This document shows, piece by piece, positions 18,288 through 24,044 of a DNA stretch of 32,347 nt. Position 1 is the first letter of the stretch; every line of letters starts with the position of its first letter. The position numbers and the translations under genes are program-made. The stretch lies in IMG/VR virus record IMGVR_UViG_3300030106_004480, positions 1-32,347 of that record; one strand, written 5' to 3'. The notes beneath the pieces are model-generated. The model ran no database searches, had not been told where the DNA came from, and saw only the letters and a program-made list of their open reading frames with translations. Source of the DNA: a virus.

Positions 18288-18635
18288 ATGGCATACGTAC
18301 ATGATCTCACTATTACTGATCGCATACGTGTTGCGCCAAGTAAGACGATTGGCGATGAAAGCACACAGGAAAACGTAATTGAAGCCGTAGTCTGCATAGC
18401 TAAATGTACAGATGATGAAACGAATGAAGTTGCAAGCACAGATCCGTGGGTTACGATTGATCTGAGCGAACTGACGGCAAGTGACTTTGTGGCGTTCGAC
18501 GATTTGACGGGACTGCCTACACGCGCTAAGACACAGCTTGAGGCGTGGGGCGAAGAGCAAAAGAGCGGTCTGGAAGCGCAGTTAGCGGCAAGGGCTGTAG
18601 CCAGTAGAGAACAAGCGGCTCCGTGGGTTGAGTAA
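18288..18635 (+). CDS. Small protein following the tail fibre (unknown)
   Basis: This 115-residue protein has a clear ribosome site (AAGGAGA, 9 bases before ATG). Residues 1-75 look like a small beta sheet (MAYVHDLTITDRIRVAP, VIEAVVCIAKCTDDETN, WVTIDLSELTASDFVAF). The last 40 are a charged helix (KTQLEAWGEEQKSGLEAQLAARAVASREQ). Similar short proteins with a beta N-terminus and helical tail follow fibre genes in many phages and may help fibre assembly. I cannot name the family with confidence. It is the first of a run of small genes before the late terminator. Confidence 0.65.
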   Translation: MAYVHDLTITDRIRVAPSKTIGDESTQENVIEAVVCIAKCTDDETNEVASTDPWVTIDLSELTASDFVAFDDLTGLPTRAKTQLEAWGEEQKSGLEAQLAARAVASREQAAPWVE

Positions 18636-18638
18636 CAT

Positions 18639-19055
18639 ATGAATTATCCGCCTTACAACAAAATTCGCAGCACTGGTGAAATGAAAGAGTGCTATGAAAA
18701 GGCGCTGAAGGAAATCGCTTCCCTGCGTGATATGCAGCGTAGCGAACGAGCAGCAAGCAGAGAAAACAGGCAAGAGGCGTTAGAGAGTAAAAAGCAGGTC
18801 AAGAGGCTGAACAAAGACTTGCTGACGATGACCAGAAAAGAGAAAGCCGCAGAAGAAGCGTCTAAGTGCGGTTACTGGAGCGGAGGCGCAACAGTGTTGG
18901 TTACAATGGTCTACGAGGCGTTCCGCATCTCTGGTCACTGGCCGGGGGGTAGAGCATGGCAGGAATGGTGGCAACACGAAGCTTTATACGGAGCTATATG
19001 CTGGGTTACGACGATGACATTCGCAAGTTTTCACAAGGCATTTCACGGCAAATAA
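18639..19055 (+). CDS. Coiled-coil protein with two membrane segments (lysis candidate)
   Basis: This 138-residue protein begins 3 bases after the previous stop. Residues 10-80 are a charged coiled coil (MKECYEKALKEIASLRDMQRSERAASRENR...). Two hydrophobic stretches follow: about 88-106 (SGGATVLVTMVYEAFRISG) and about 117-134 (ALYGAICWVTTMTFASFHKA). The short loop between them is rich in Trp and Gly. Topology and position in the small-gene cluster downstream of the fibre suggest a holin, spanin-like or other membrane lysis factor. No family motif confirms this. Confidence 0.58.
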   Translation: MNYPPYNKIRSTGEMKECYEKALKEIASLRDMQRSERAASRENRQEALESKKQVKRLNKDLLTMTRKEKAAEEASKCGYWSGGATVLVTMVYEAFRISGHWPGGRAWQEWWQHEALYGAICWVTTMTFASFHKAFHGK

Positions 19056-19067
19056 GGAGATAGAATT

Positions 19068-19193
19068 ATGCCAAACGTAGGCGGAAAAAAATATCCATAC
19101 ACGGCGGCAGGGATGAAGGCGGCAGCAAAAGCTCGGAAAAAAAAGAAGAAGGCTAAGGTGAAGCCCAAGTCTAAGATGCGTGGGAGTCGTTAA
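19068..19193 (+). CDS. Tiny lysine-rich protein, 41 residues
   Basis: An ATG at 19068 follows a strong ribosome site (AAGGAGA, 8 bases upstream). It encodes 41 residues: a short N-terminal motif (MPNVGGKKYPYTAAG) and then an Ala/Lys helix with runs of five lysines. The net charge is extremely positive. I recall similar micro-proteins with GGKKYPYT-like starts from environmental phages. Their function is not known; DNA or RNA binding, or packaging-related condensation, would be guesses. The stop overlaps the next ATG (TAATG), so it is read as part of the operon. Confidence 0.7.
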   Translation: MPNVGGKKYPYTAAGMKAAAKARKKKKKAKVKPKSKMRGSR

Positions 19194-19486
19194 TGCCAGC
19201 CAAGAAAGATCCACGTTTAGCCCGTGCTGGGGTGTCTGCCTATAATAAGCCGCGCCGAACGCCCAACCATCCAACGAAGTCGCACGTTGTAGTTGCTAAA
19301 TCGGGTGGGCAGGTCAAGACGATTCGCTTTGGTCAGCAGGGCGTAAAGGGCGCTGGACGTAACCCGAAAACGGCCAAAGACAAAGCAAGGCGTAAGTCGT
19401 ATTTCGCCAGGCACAATGCTCAAGATCCGAACCCAAGTAAACTTAGTCCTCGCTTTTGGTCGCATAAAGTTAAATGGGGTAAATGA
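19193..19486 (+). CDS. Basic DUF6321-like phage protein
   Basis: This 97-residue, strongly basic protein is coupled to its neighbours by a one-base overlap upstream and ATGA downstream. Recognisable blocks are KDPRLARAGVSAYNKPRRTPNHP, then KSHVVVAKSGGQVKTIRFGQQG, then an Arg/Lys-rich part (KTAKDKARRKSYFARH), and a C-terminal FWSHKVKW. From memory, this block order matches the small family named DUF6321, found mostly in phage and metagenome virus genomes. Function is unknown. High conservation and positive charge suggest nucleic-acid contact. Confidence 0.68.
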   Translation: MPAKKDPRLARAGVSAYNKPRRTPNHPTKSHVVVAKSGGQVKTIRFGQQGVKGAGRNPKTAKDKARRKSYFARHNAQDPNPSKLSPRFWSHKVKWGK

Positions 19487-19737
19487 TGGAAGGTGGGTCA
19501 GATCCAATCAGCTTATTGCTGACAGGCGGTGGGTCAGCTGGAACAGGCGCAATCTTAGCATATCTGATGATGAGCAAGATGGGCAAGAATGGCGGCAACG
19601 GTGATAGTGATGCCGTGATTGCCGAATTGAAAGACGTAGCTGGCAAATTAGACGAGACAAACAATCTGCTACAAGAGCTTCTACGCGCACAGGCGCGGAT
19701 GGAAGGTAGCCTCACGCATATATCAAACAGAGGGTGA
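19483..19737 (+). CDS. Small protein with one membrane segment
   Basis: This 84-residue protein has its ATG at 19483 overlapping the previous stop (ATGA); the adjacent ATG at 19486 is an equal alternative. Residues 8-30 form a Gly/Ala/Leu-rich hydrophobic stretch (ISLLLTGGGSAGTGAILAYLMMSKMG). The remainder is a short amphipathic helix (DAVIAELKDVAGKLDETNNLLQELLRAQARME). The pattern of one N-terminal membrane helix followed by a coiled coil is common in phage lysis clusters and in small virion proteins. It may be a holin partner. No catalytic residues are visible. Confidence 0.6.
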   Translation: MMEGGSDPISLLLTGGGSAGTGAILAYLMMSKMGKNGGNGDSDAVIAELKDVAGKLDETNNLLQELLRAQARMEGSLTHISNRG

Positions 19738-19739
19738 AA

Positions 19740-19961
19740 ATGAACGTACAAGAACGCAAAGAGCAAATACAAGAAGAGCAAAAGAAGGCGTTTGAGGAGC
19801 TACAAGCTGCTCAGAATACAGTGCAAGAGTTGACCGCACTGATACAACGCCAGAATGGAGCCATAGTAGCCCTGCAGAACGTCTTGGACGACCAGAACGA
19901 GCAATTACGCTCTGAGAGCAACGGAGAGGTCACAGAGGCCGTAGCGGAGCTTGTAGCCTAA
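19740..19961 (+). CDS. Small coiled-coil protein
   Basis: I prefer the ATG at 19740 (73 residues) because AGAGGG lies 5 bases upstream; a GTG at 19734 would add two residues and overlap the previous stop. The whole protein is one charged helix with Gln/Glu-rich heptads (EEQKKAFEELQAAQNTVQELTALIQRQNGAIVALQNVLDDQ). It has no membrane segment. It lies between two small membrane-protein genes, and its stop overlaps the next ATG (TAATG). A spanin-like or structural role is possible, but a signal peptide and lipobox are absent. Confidence 0.6.
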   Translation: MNVQERKEQIQEEQKKAFEELQAAQNTVQELTALIQRQNGAIVALQNVLDDQNEQLRSESNGEVTEAVAELVA

Positions 19962-20146
19962 TGATAGGTGGCGTTGATACACTGGTAAAAAGCGTTATAA
20001 AGAAAGTTGGATCACGCAAGTTTGCTGTGGCAACGGCAGTAGGTGCGGCAGCTACAACAGGTGCAGTTGAGATAACCTGGCCCGTTGCAGCTGTAGCCAT
20101 TGCTTATATTGCGTCACAGGCATTTGTGGATTACGGCAAAGAGTAG
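19961..20146 (+). CDS. Holin-like small membrane protein
   Basis: This 61-residue protein has two close hydrophobic helices: residues 20-35 (FAVATAVGAAATTGAV) and 38-55 (ITWPVAAVAIAYIASQAF). A basic N-terminal stretch (KSVIKKVGSRKF) precedes them and a short charged tail (DYGKE) follows. The motif SRKF before the first helix, and the second helix ending in -Q-x-F-V-D-Y, resemble small phage holins that permeabilise the inner membrane. It is the last gene before the late terminator. The M15 peptidase at 30859 would be the matching endolysin, separated by the early region. Confidence 0.58.
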   Translation: MIGGVDTLVKSVIKKVGSRKFAVATAVGAAATTGAVEITWPVAAVAIAYIASQAFVDYGKE

Positions 20147-20164
20147 TATATTAACTAATACCCG

Positions 20165-20222
20165 AAAATAAAAGCCTCCCGTTTTACGGGTCTTCTGACT
20201 TGTCGGCATGACAATATTTTTT
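20165..20222 (+). other. Two weak hairpins after the last late gene
   Basis: Downstream of the holin-like gene, CCCG-TTTTA-CGGG (20178-20190) forms a short GC stem. TGTC-GGCAT-GACA, ending in AATATTTTTT, forms another. The second has a T-run and could be a weak + strand terminator. They stand just before the stronger hairpin at 20229. Confidence 0.45.
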
Positions 20223-20228
20223 GGGTTT

Positions 20229-20285
20229 AAACGCGTCGAGATATTAGAGTTGCCGCTCTAATTAGCACTCGGCGCGTTTTTATTA
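20229..20285 (+). terminator. Main late-block terminator
   Basis: A 12-bp stem is formed by AAACGCGTCGAG (20229-20240) and CTCGGCGCGTTT (20268-20279), with one G-T wobble. It contains an inner stem TTAGAG/CTCTAA, and T-rich sequence follows on the + strand. It lies between the convergent late (+) and early (-) blocks and should stop rightward late transcription. The opposite direction has a poor U-run but could still pause leftward transcripts. Confidence 0.75.
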
Positions 20286-20364
20286 TTGCAACATTGCTGG
20301 TAGGATATGTGCCATCAAAACGGTTACTGCAATAATCACTATCCAAGGGCTATTTGCAATCTTT

Positions 20365-20577
20365 TCAATCATCCTGTTTCTCCTGTAGCACCTCTACTTT
20401 TTGTATCCCATTGTCAATGGCTTGCATGGCGGCTAAGATGTGACGGCATCGTCTTCTGTATGAATAGCCTAAGCATTGGCATTGCCAATCGCTTTCACCG
20501 TCTCCATCTAAGCGACCCACTACCGTGTATACTTTAGTTCTGTCACTGCTTGCAATCCGAAATTTTAACGTCATCAT
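20365..20577 (-). CDS. Small SWIM-type zinc-finger protein
   Basis: This 70-residue protein has a strong ribosome site (AGGAG, 5 bases before ATG). A short beta region (MTLKFRIASSDRTKVYTVVGR) is followed by C33-x-C35 and C44-x-H46 in WQCQCLGYSYRRRCRHILAA. This is the CxC...CxH signature of SWIM zinc fingers, with the usual helix (ILAAMQAI) after it. SWIM domains bind DNA or proteins and occur fused to helicases, transposases and RAD51 partners. A free-standing copy of this size is uncommon. It is the last gene of the leftward block and directly follows the structured RNA at 20585-20675, which may control it. Confidence 0.66.
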   Translation of the reverse strand: MMTLKFRIASSDRTKVYTVVGRLDGDGESDWQCQCLGYSYRRRCRHILAAMQAIDNGIQKVEVLQEKQDD

Positions 20578-20584
20578 AGCACTC

Positions 20585-20675
20585 CTAAAAAAAGAAGTTG
20601 GCCCAACGCCTCTCCCCTAAAGCGCGTTGGGACGATCCCTTTGCGCTCCTGTCCGACGTTAGGCCAACTTTATTT
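20585..20675 (-). ncRNA. Candidate structured small RNA or terminator-leader
   Basis: On the - strand a 9-bp perfect outer stem, AAGTTGGCC (20670-20662) with GGCCAACTT (20603-20595), closes a 76-base element. Inside are two further stems: GGAC/GTCC and CAACGC/GCGTTG. The outer right arm is followed at once by CTTTTTTT, as in an intrinsic terminator. A TTGATA-17-GATATT promoter lies just upstream (20682-20710). Promoter, branched fold and poly-U end together suggest a roughly 85-95 base RNA. It could instead be the leader or attenuator of the SWIM gene, whose ribosome site follows the poly-U directly. Confidence 0.5.
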
Positions 20676-20681
20676 TAGTTT

Positions 20682-20710
20682 AATATCCTATAAATCGCCC
20701 TCTATATCAA
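20682..20710 (-). promoter_or_regulatory. Sigma70-like promoter before the structured RNA
   Basis: On the - strand TTGATA (20710-20705) is separated by exactly 17 bases from GATATT (20687-20682). Matches to TTGACA and TATAAT are 5/6 and 4/6. The start point would fall near 20675, a few bases before the first arm of the structured element. The promoter lies inside the last codons of the overlapping ORFs that end at 20688 and 20702. Confidence 0.4.
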
Positions 20711-21395
20711 CTGCTCTTGACGTTGTAAAATCAGCTTGGCTACCTCTTCCATCTCTGGAGTGTGCCAGCCCGTCCATTCGCTTTGTTTGTGATCGTAACT
20801 CATCCCTACGCGATATAGCGCCTTGGATGCGCTTTCTGGCATCTCCAATGGCGCTGGCCCCTGTATCGTGTAACGATGAGTCGGTTGCGGGCTGTGCAGC
20901 TTCCTGTTGGCCTTGTCCCTTGCTCTCGCCTTCTGGTAATCCAACTCCTCCGCTATCAGATAATATAACACCTTCACCTCTGGCTGGGCCAAAGTCGAGC
21001 CATTCTCCATCAAATTCTTTAGCAATTCGATTGCCCACTGGATGGTCTGATTTGTAAGTGTACTGTCTGGGGGCGTGTCCTCTCTCGTTGACCACAGCGA
21101 CACAAAGATTTCCTCTATTGTCACCTGGTCCAAGGGCTTCGATCCGCTTTTGAGTATTTCTGTGCCGAGTTCTAGCATTGGTTGCCATCTCCGTTAACAA
21201 GGGGCCAGTGATATGTATCCCTTCTGCCCAAGTAAAAAGGGGCAGCTTTTGGTTTTGGGTTTCTAATAGTGTTGGGTTTGTCGCAGCCCATGAATACCCG
21301 TATAAAATGTCTCTCTCTGCATTACCCCTATCGAACTCCGTCATAGTTTTGGGCAGTGCATCTCTAAACTGGCTCATGGTGCTACAGAGTGACAT
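20688..21395 (-). CDS. Unknown early protein, overlaps a second ORF
   Basis: This 235-residue ORF overlaps the stop of the previous gene by 14 bases. An internal ATG at 21377 would start 4 bases after that stop and is an alternative. The N-terminal 75 residues look folded (MSQFRDALPKTMTEFDRGNAERDILYGYSWAATNP). The middle has a basic patch (TNARTRHRNTQKR) and beta-prone NLCVAVVNERG. The last 90 residues are Gly/Gln/Ser-rich and poorly structured. First codon positions are strongly purine-rich, as in true coding frames. From 21178 to its end a second frame is also open. I do not recognise a family. Confidence 0.55.
   Translation of the reverse strand: MSLCSTMSQFRDALPKTMTEFDRGNAERDILYGYSWAATNPTLLETQNQKLPLFTWAEGIHITGPLLTEMATNARTRHRNTQKRIEALGPGDNRGNLCVAVVNERGHAPRQYTYKSDHPVGNRIAKEFDGEWLDFGPARGEGVILSDSGGVGLPEGESKGQGQQEAAQPATDSSLHDTGASAIGDARKRIQGAISRRDELRSQTKRMDGLAHSRDGRGSQADFTTSRAVDIEGDL
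20702..21178 (-). CDS. Overlapping ORF nested in the preceding gene (unknown)
   Basis: This 158-residue ORF runs in a different frame through most of the ORF ending at 20688. GGAG lies about 10 bases upstream of its ATG. The translation looks protein-like: amphipathic helices (VTIEEIFVSLWSTRED, QTIQWAIELLKNLMENG, EVKVLYYLIAEELDYQKARARDKANR) and a compact C-terminus (GWHTPEMEEVAKLILQRQEQL). Third codon positions are GC-rich compared with the other frame. Either both frames are used, or one gene replaced the other by frameshift. No family is recognised. Position after rusA is where lambdoid phages carry late regulators, but there is no sequence support for that role. Confidence 0.42.
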   Translation of the reverse strand: MLELGTEILKSGSKPLDQVTIEEIFVSLWSTREDTPPDSTLTNQTIQWAIELLKNLMENGSTLAQPEVKVLYYLIAEELDYQKARARDKANRKLHSPQPTHRYTIQGPAPLEMPESASKALYRVGMSYDHKQSEWTGWHTPEMEEVAKLILQRQEQLI

Positions 21396-21723
21396 CGTTG
21401 TGCCGTTTTTCTACATATTCATCATCTGGATCTACCCCATGTATTCTATAATAATCAAGTTTAATATTTTCATAGCTGACACTTTTAATGCGATCAAACA
21501 AATCCTCTTCGCAAAAATCTACAACGTGACCAACTGCTATTATAATTTTTTCACCGCTCTTAGTGTAACATACAATTCTACATTTATCGTTTGGATCAAG
21601 TGGGAATGTCTTAAATTCAATATGGGACACATTCCGCATGGGTATTATGCCCGTAGTTCCGATTCCATCCTGTAAATCCCTCTTGTATTTCAAGCACATT
21701 TCTTTTTTTTGTTCACTGCTCAT
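21382..21723 (-). CDS. Unknown early protein, 113 residues
   Basis: The start is fixed by AAGGGAGCAAAC directly upstream of ATG, the same ribosome-site sequence used by the gene at 23569. The N-terminus is basic (MSSEQKKEMCLKYKRDLQDG). The core is beta-rich (SHIEFKTFPLDPNDKCRIVCYTKSGEKIIIAVGHVVDFCEED). The C-terminus is acidic (GVDPDDEYVEKRHND). The alternating pattern with a conserved-looking SGEK turn suggests a small beta-barrel. It overlaps the rusA stop by 11 bases and the next ORF by 14. No family is recognised. Confidence 0.66.
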   Translation of the reverse strand: MSSEQKKEMCLKYKRDLQDGIGTTGIIPMRNVSHIEFKTFPLDPNDKCRIVCYTKSGEKIIIAVGHVVDFCEEDLFDRIKSVSYENIKLDYYRIHGVDPDDEYVEKRHNDVTL

Positions 21724-22090
21724 CAGTTTGCTCCCTTAATATGACCTCTATACGAGGATCGTCCTTGTCTACTAAAAAAGTGTCGGTAAATCCGCGCACC
21801 CATTGTTGATTATCATCTGGCAAAACGCCAATTAAAACCAACCCATCTAAAATGTATTTTACAGCGATGCGAATGTTGTCTGGGTCACCTCGTTTTGTTT
21901 TTCTATAAAACTTAGTCTCGACCCAAACAGGGTTTTTGACTTTTTGCATACGCTGCACAACCGCTTCCGTAGCCACGGTTTCTGTCCATTTTTTCTTGAC
22001 CTTGCTATACTGCGCCCAATGCCGCTTGGAGGCATCAATCACCCCATTTAGGTTAGGTAGCTCACCTCTAATTATTAGCGGCTTGTTCAT
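21713..22090 (-). CDS. rusA: RusA-family Holliday junction resolvase
   Basis: I chose the ATG at 22090 (125 residues, close to the family's usual 120), since an ATG at 22141 would overlap the upstream gene by 74 bases. RusA dimers cut four-way DNA junctions in phage recombination and packaging. The family signature is clear. K64-x-K-R-G-D69-P-D71-N-I is followed by a helix with LDGL (D82) and then G-V-L-P-D92-D93, matching the catalytic aspartates of RusA (D70, D72, D91 in E. coli). A basic region (SKRHWAQYSKVKKKW) precedes them. It sits with an SSB-like protein and a PD-(D/E)XK-like nuclease in the same operon, which points to recombination-dependent replication. Confidence 0.85.
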   Translation of the reverse strand: MNKPLIIRGELPNLNGVIDASKRHWAQYSKVKKKWTETVATEAVVQRMQKVKNPVWVETKFYRKTKRGDPDNIRIAVKYILDGLVLIGVLPDDNQQWVRGFTDTFLVDKDDPRIEVILREQTDEQ

Positions 22091-22442
22091 TTTTTTCTCT
22101 AAAGGCATCATCAACGGTCGTATGCAGTTTGCCCATTTCATCCGGTGATGGTGGATCTATTAAAAATGAAGCCGCTCTCATCTGCAAGTTTTTCATTTCC
22201 TCTGTTTCTGAGTTGCCAAAAAATCCAACATACAATCCCCCTTCTCGCATGATTTCTTCATTAATGCCAAAGCAGATAACTTGCACATTGTTACCCCTTT
22301 GCATAAAACTTTTGACTTGCGAAGAAAATTTTACCGCATCAAGCAATTGTTGCTGTCTACTTTTTTCTTCCGTTTTTTTGTTTTTTTTTGCATCAATAAT
22401 TTTCTTGTTTGCTTTTTGTTTAATACGACTATTTTTGCTCAT
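22068..22442 (-). CDS. Unknown early protein, 124 residues
   Basis: The first 35 residues are lysine-rich and probably helical or disordered (MSKNSRIKQKANKKIIDAKKNKK). The remainder looks folded, with a beta segment (NVQVICFGINEEIMREGGLYVGFFGN), a helix (SETEEMKNLQMRAASFLIDPP) and a charged end. AGGA lies 6 bases upstream of the ATG. The gene overlaps rusA by 23 bases. The family is not recognised. A modified start that omits the Lys-rich part is unlikely, because no other in-frame ATG with a ribosome site is seen. Confidence 0.62.
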   Translation of the reverse strand: MSKNSRIKQKANKKIIDAKKNKKTEEKSRQQQLLDAVKFSSQVKSFMQRGNNVQVICFGINEEIMREGGLYVGFFGNSETEEMKNLQMRAASFLIDPPSPDEMGKLHTTVDDAFREKNEQAANN

Positions 22443-22449
22443 TTTATTC

Positions 22450-22752
22450 CTAGCTATTTTTTTTTATGACAACCTGTAAAAAGTCAATGACGTTTTGTAG
22501 TTCCTCTAATATCTCTGGGATTACATCATTGTATGCGCTTGGTGGCACTCTTGGATCATTTTCTTCACATGAATATTTAACTACAACGCGCGGCTCTGGG
22601 CTTTTCATTAGCGCATCGTGATCATACTCATACCGCCGTTCGTTATAAGTGTTTACAACACCTGCGGCAACCTCAATTGGCCAATACTTCCAATATTCTG
22701 TCACGCTGTTGTGGTCTAACTTATAGTATTTTCCGATATATTTATTTTTCAT
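22450..22752 (-). CDS. Unknown early protein, 100 residues
   Basis: This is a 100-residue, tyrosine- and tryptophan-rich protein (MKNKYIGKYYKLDHNSVTEYWKYWPIEVAAG) with a central acidic/basic stretch. Its C-terminal helix is hydrophobic and amphipathic (VIPEILEELQNVIDFLQVVIKK) and may mediate dimerisation. There is no cysteine pair and no membrane segment. It lies 8 bases downstream of the previous gene in the same operon. I cannot assign a family. Confidence 0.62.
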   Translation of the reverse strand: MKNKYIGKYYKLDHNSVTEYWKYWPIEVAAGVVNTYNERRYEYDHDALMKSPEPRVVVKYSCEENDPRVPPSAYNDVIPEILEELQNVIDFLQVVIKKNS

Positions 22753-22760
22753 TTTATATG

Positions 22761-23042
22761 CTATTTCTCCTCTTTTTTTTTTAACGGATCATGCTCTTCC
22801 CAATCCGCAATCAGCATACCTCGTTGATGCGGTGCATTAAATGATAGTTTACGCTCCTTAATCTCTCTAAGGATATCAAAGTATTTAGGGTAGTTTTTTT
22901 CGATATATTGCTTTAGGCTTTTGTGGAATTTCCCTTCAACCTGCTTATCCACCCACTTGTCTACTGCAATGCGCCAGTGATAGTAGGCCGAGTTTATCAA
23001 ATGTTCATCGGTCATTTTACCTACATCTATTTCTTTATTCAT
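22761..23042 (-). CDS. Unknown early protein, 93 residues
   Basis: This small, highly charged protein is probably an all-helical bundle (MTDEHLINSAYYHWRIAVDKWVDKQVEGKFHKSLKQYIEKNYPKYFDILREIKERK). A short tail follows (FNAPHQRGMLIADWEEHDPLKKKEEK). Its ATG overlaps the previous stop by 4 bases (ATGA), so it is coupled to the gene ending at 23039. No family motif is seen. Confidence 0.64.
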   Translation of the reverse strand: MNKEIDVGKMTDEHLINSAYYHWRIAVDKWVDKQVEGKFHKSLKQYIEKNYPKYFDILREIKERKLSFNAPHQRGMLIADWEEHDPLKKKEEK

Positions 23043-23569
23043 GTAAGCTTCTCGACTATGTCTATTGGTTCACTGTCGTATTTTGCCAAATCCATTTTGA
23101 TGCTTCCGCTGCGGTATAGCTCCAACGTCATCCCCAAGATGGTAGGTATGCGATTAGCTTGATTTTGCTCCTCACCGGATTCTTTCCAGACATGACAGGC
23201 TCCAATCCAACAGCGCGTCATGTGCCGCACTTGAGCAACAAACAGATCCTCGTATTCTGAAGAAGCCACTACGTTTTCGTTCCATCGTTTTCGCATTGTA
23301 ACTAAATATTCAACGCTTTTGCCATCCTCAACCTTAGCTTCAATTGCAATTAAATCGTTTTGCCGCACCTCGAGTTTCGCAATCTTTTTCTCGATGTCTG
23401 CATGACGATCCCGTAACTCAAAATAGGTTGTGCCAAAATCGTCTACCACTTTTAACAGGCTATTGCCACTCTCAGATTTCCCATCATACAGCACTTGAAC
23501 GGGCGTGTTAGGCTTTAATCCAAACTGCCTTGGCATATTGCGTTGCGATCCAATTTCTTTAGTTGACAT
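23039..23569 (-). CDS. Unknown early protein, 176 residues
   Basis: The start follows AAGGGAGCAAACA directly. The N-terminus (GLKPNTPVQVLYDGKSESGNSLLKVVDDFGTTYFELRDRH) looks like a small beta-barrel of SH3 or translation-factor type. A basic/helical segment follows (ADIEKKIAKLEVRQNDLIAIEAKVED). The second half is helical with C and W residues (VRHMTRCWIGACHVWKESGEEQNQANR). I do not recognise it. It overlaps the nuclease-like gene upstream by 11 bases and lies inside the recombination operon, so a DNA-metabolism accessory role is likely but unproven. Confidence 0.62.
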   Translation of the reverse strand: MSTKEIGSQRNMPRQFGLKPNTPVQVLYDGKSESGNSLLKVVDDFGTTYFELRDRHADIEKKIAKLEVRQNDLIAIEAKVEDGKSVEYLVTMRKRWNENVVASSEYEDLFVAQVRHMTRCWIGACHVWKESGEEQNQANRIPTILGMTLELYRSGSIKMDLAKYDSEPIDIVEKLT

Positions 23570-24044
23570 TGTTTGCTCCCTTCAGTTGGTGTTGACTCAG
23601 AGCATAACCCTCGCCATGCCCCAGGTCGATCAAGTTTTCCTGTCGGATCAACTCATCTCCGGTAGCCATGCCCCTAAACTCATACCTGGGGAATGTGCCG
23701 ACCATCAATGCGTATAAATCCTTTTTCTTCTTCCACCGCACAGCTAAAAGCCGTGCGGTTTTATATTTGCTAGTTTTCACATCCACTGTTTTGCCCATCC
23801 AGATTGCATCCCCTGTTCGATCTGCTGATGGATCAGCAACGATAGACATATCTGGATAAACATTGAAAAGTTTACAGAACGCTAACTCCGCACCGTAGCC
23901 CTCAAGATCGATATCAAACCGATCCTGTGAGCCAACTTGAGCATTGGTGATACCTCGTTTTTTGGCGTTTTCCATGCGACTACGCGCCATAAAACGGGCT
24001 AATCGTTGCTCTGCGTTATTGAGTTCGACCCGTGCGCCAATCAA
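23559..24044 (-). CDS. PD-(D/E)XK-type nuclease-like protein
   Basis: This 161-residue protein overlaps the SSB-like stop by 4 bases (ATGA). After an Arg-rich helix (NNAEQRLARFMARSRMENAKKRG) it shows the core of the restriction-endonuclease fold. The elements are an acidic residue in the first helix (E53 in GYGAELAF), D79 in DRTGDAIW, and D88-V-K90 in KTVDVKTSKYKTARLLAV. This E...D...DxK arrangement is the metal-binding site of PD-(D/E)XK nucleases. The downstream strand and helix also fit. Substrate is unknown. Next to an SSB-like protein and RusA, a recombination or end-processing nuclease is likeliest. Confidence 0.66.
   Translation of the reverse strand: MIGARVELNNAEQRLARFMARSRMENAKKRGITNAQVGSQDRFDIDLEGYGAELAFCKLFNVYPDMSIVADPSADRTGDAIWMGKTVDVKTSKYKTARLLAVRWKKKKDLYALMVGTFPRYEFRGMATGDELIRQENLIDLGHGEGYALSQHQLKGANNVN

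Noticed and set aside
20595-20670. A tRNA gene: 76 bases closed by a perfect acceptor-like stem.
   Set aside because: There is no D-loop or T-loop consensus, no anticodon stem of 5 bp in the right place and no discriminator/CCA context. Poly-U follows directly, so a small RNA or terminator fits better.
20682-20710. Treating the TTGATA/GATATT pair as proof of a promoter.
   Set aside because: It lies in coding sequence and boxes of this quality occur by chance in AT-rich DNA; kept only as a modest-confidence feature because of its exact placement before the structured RNA.
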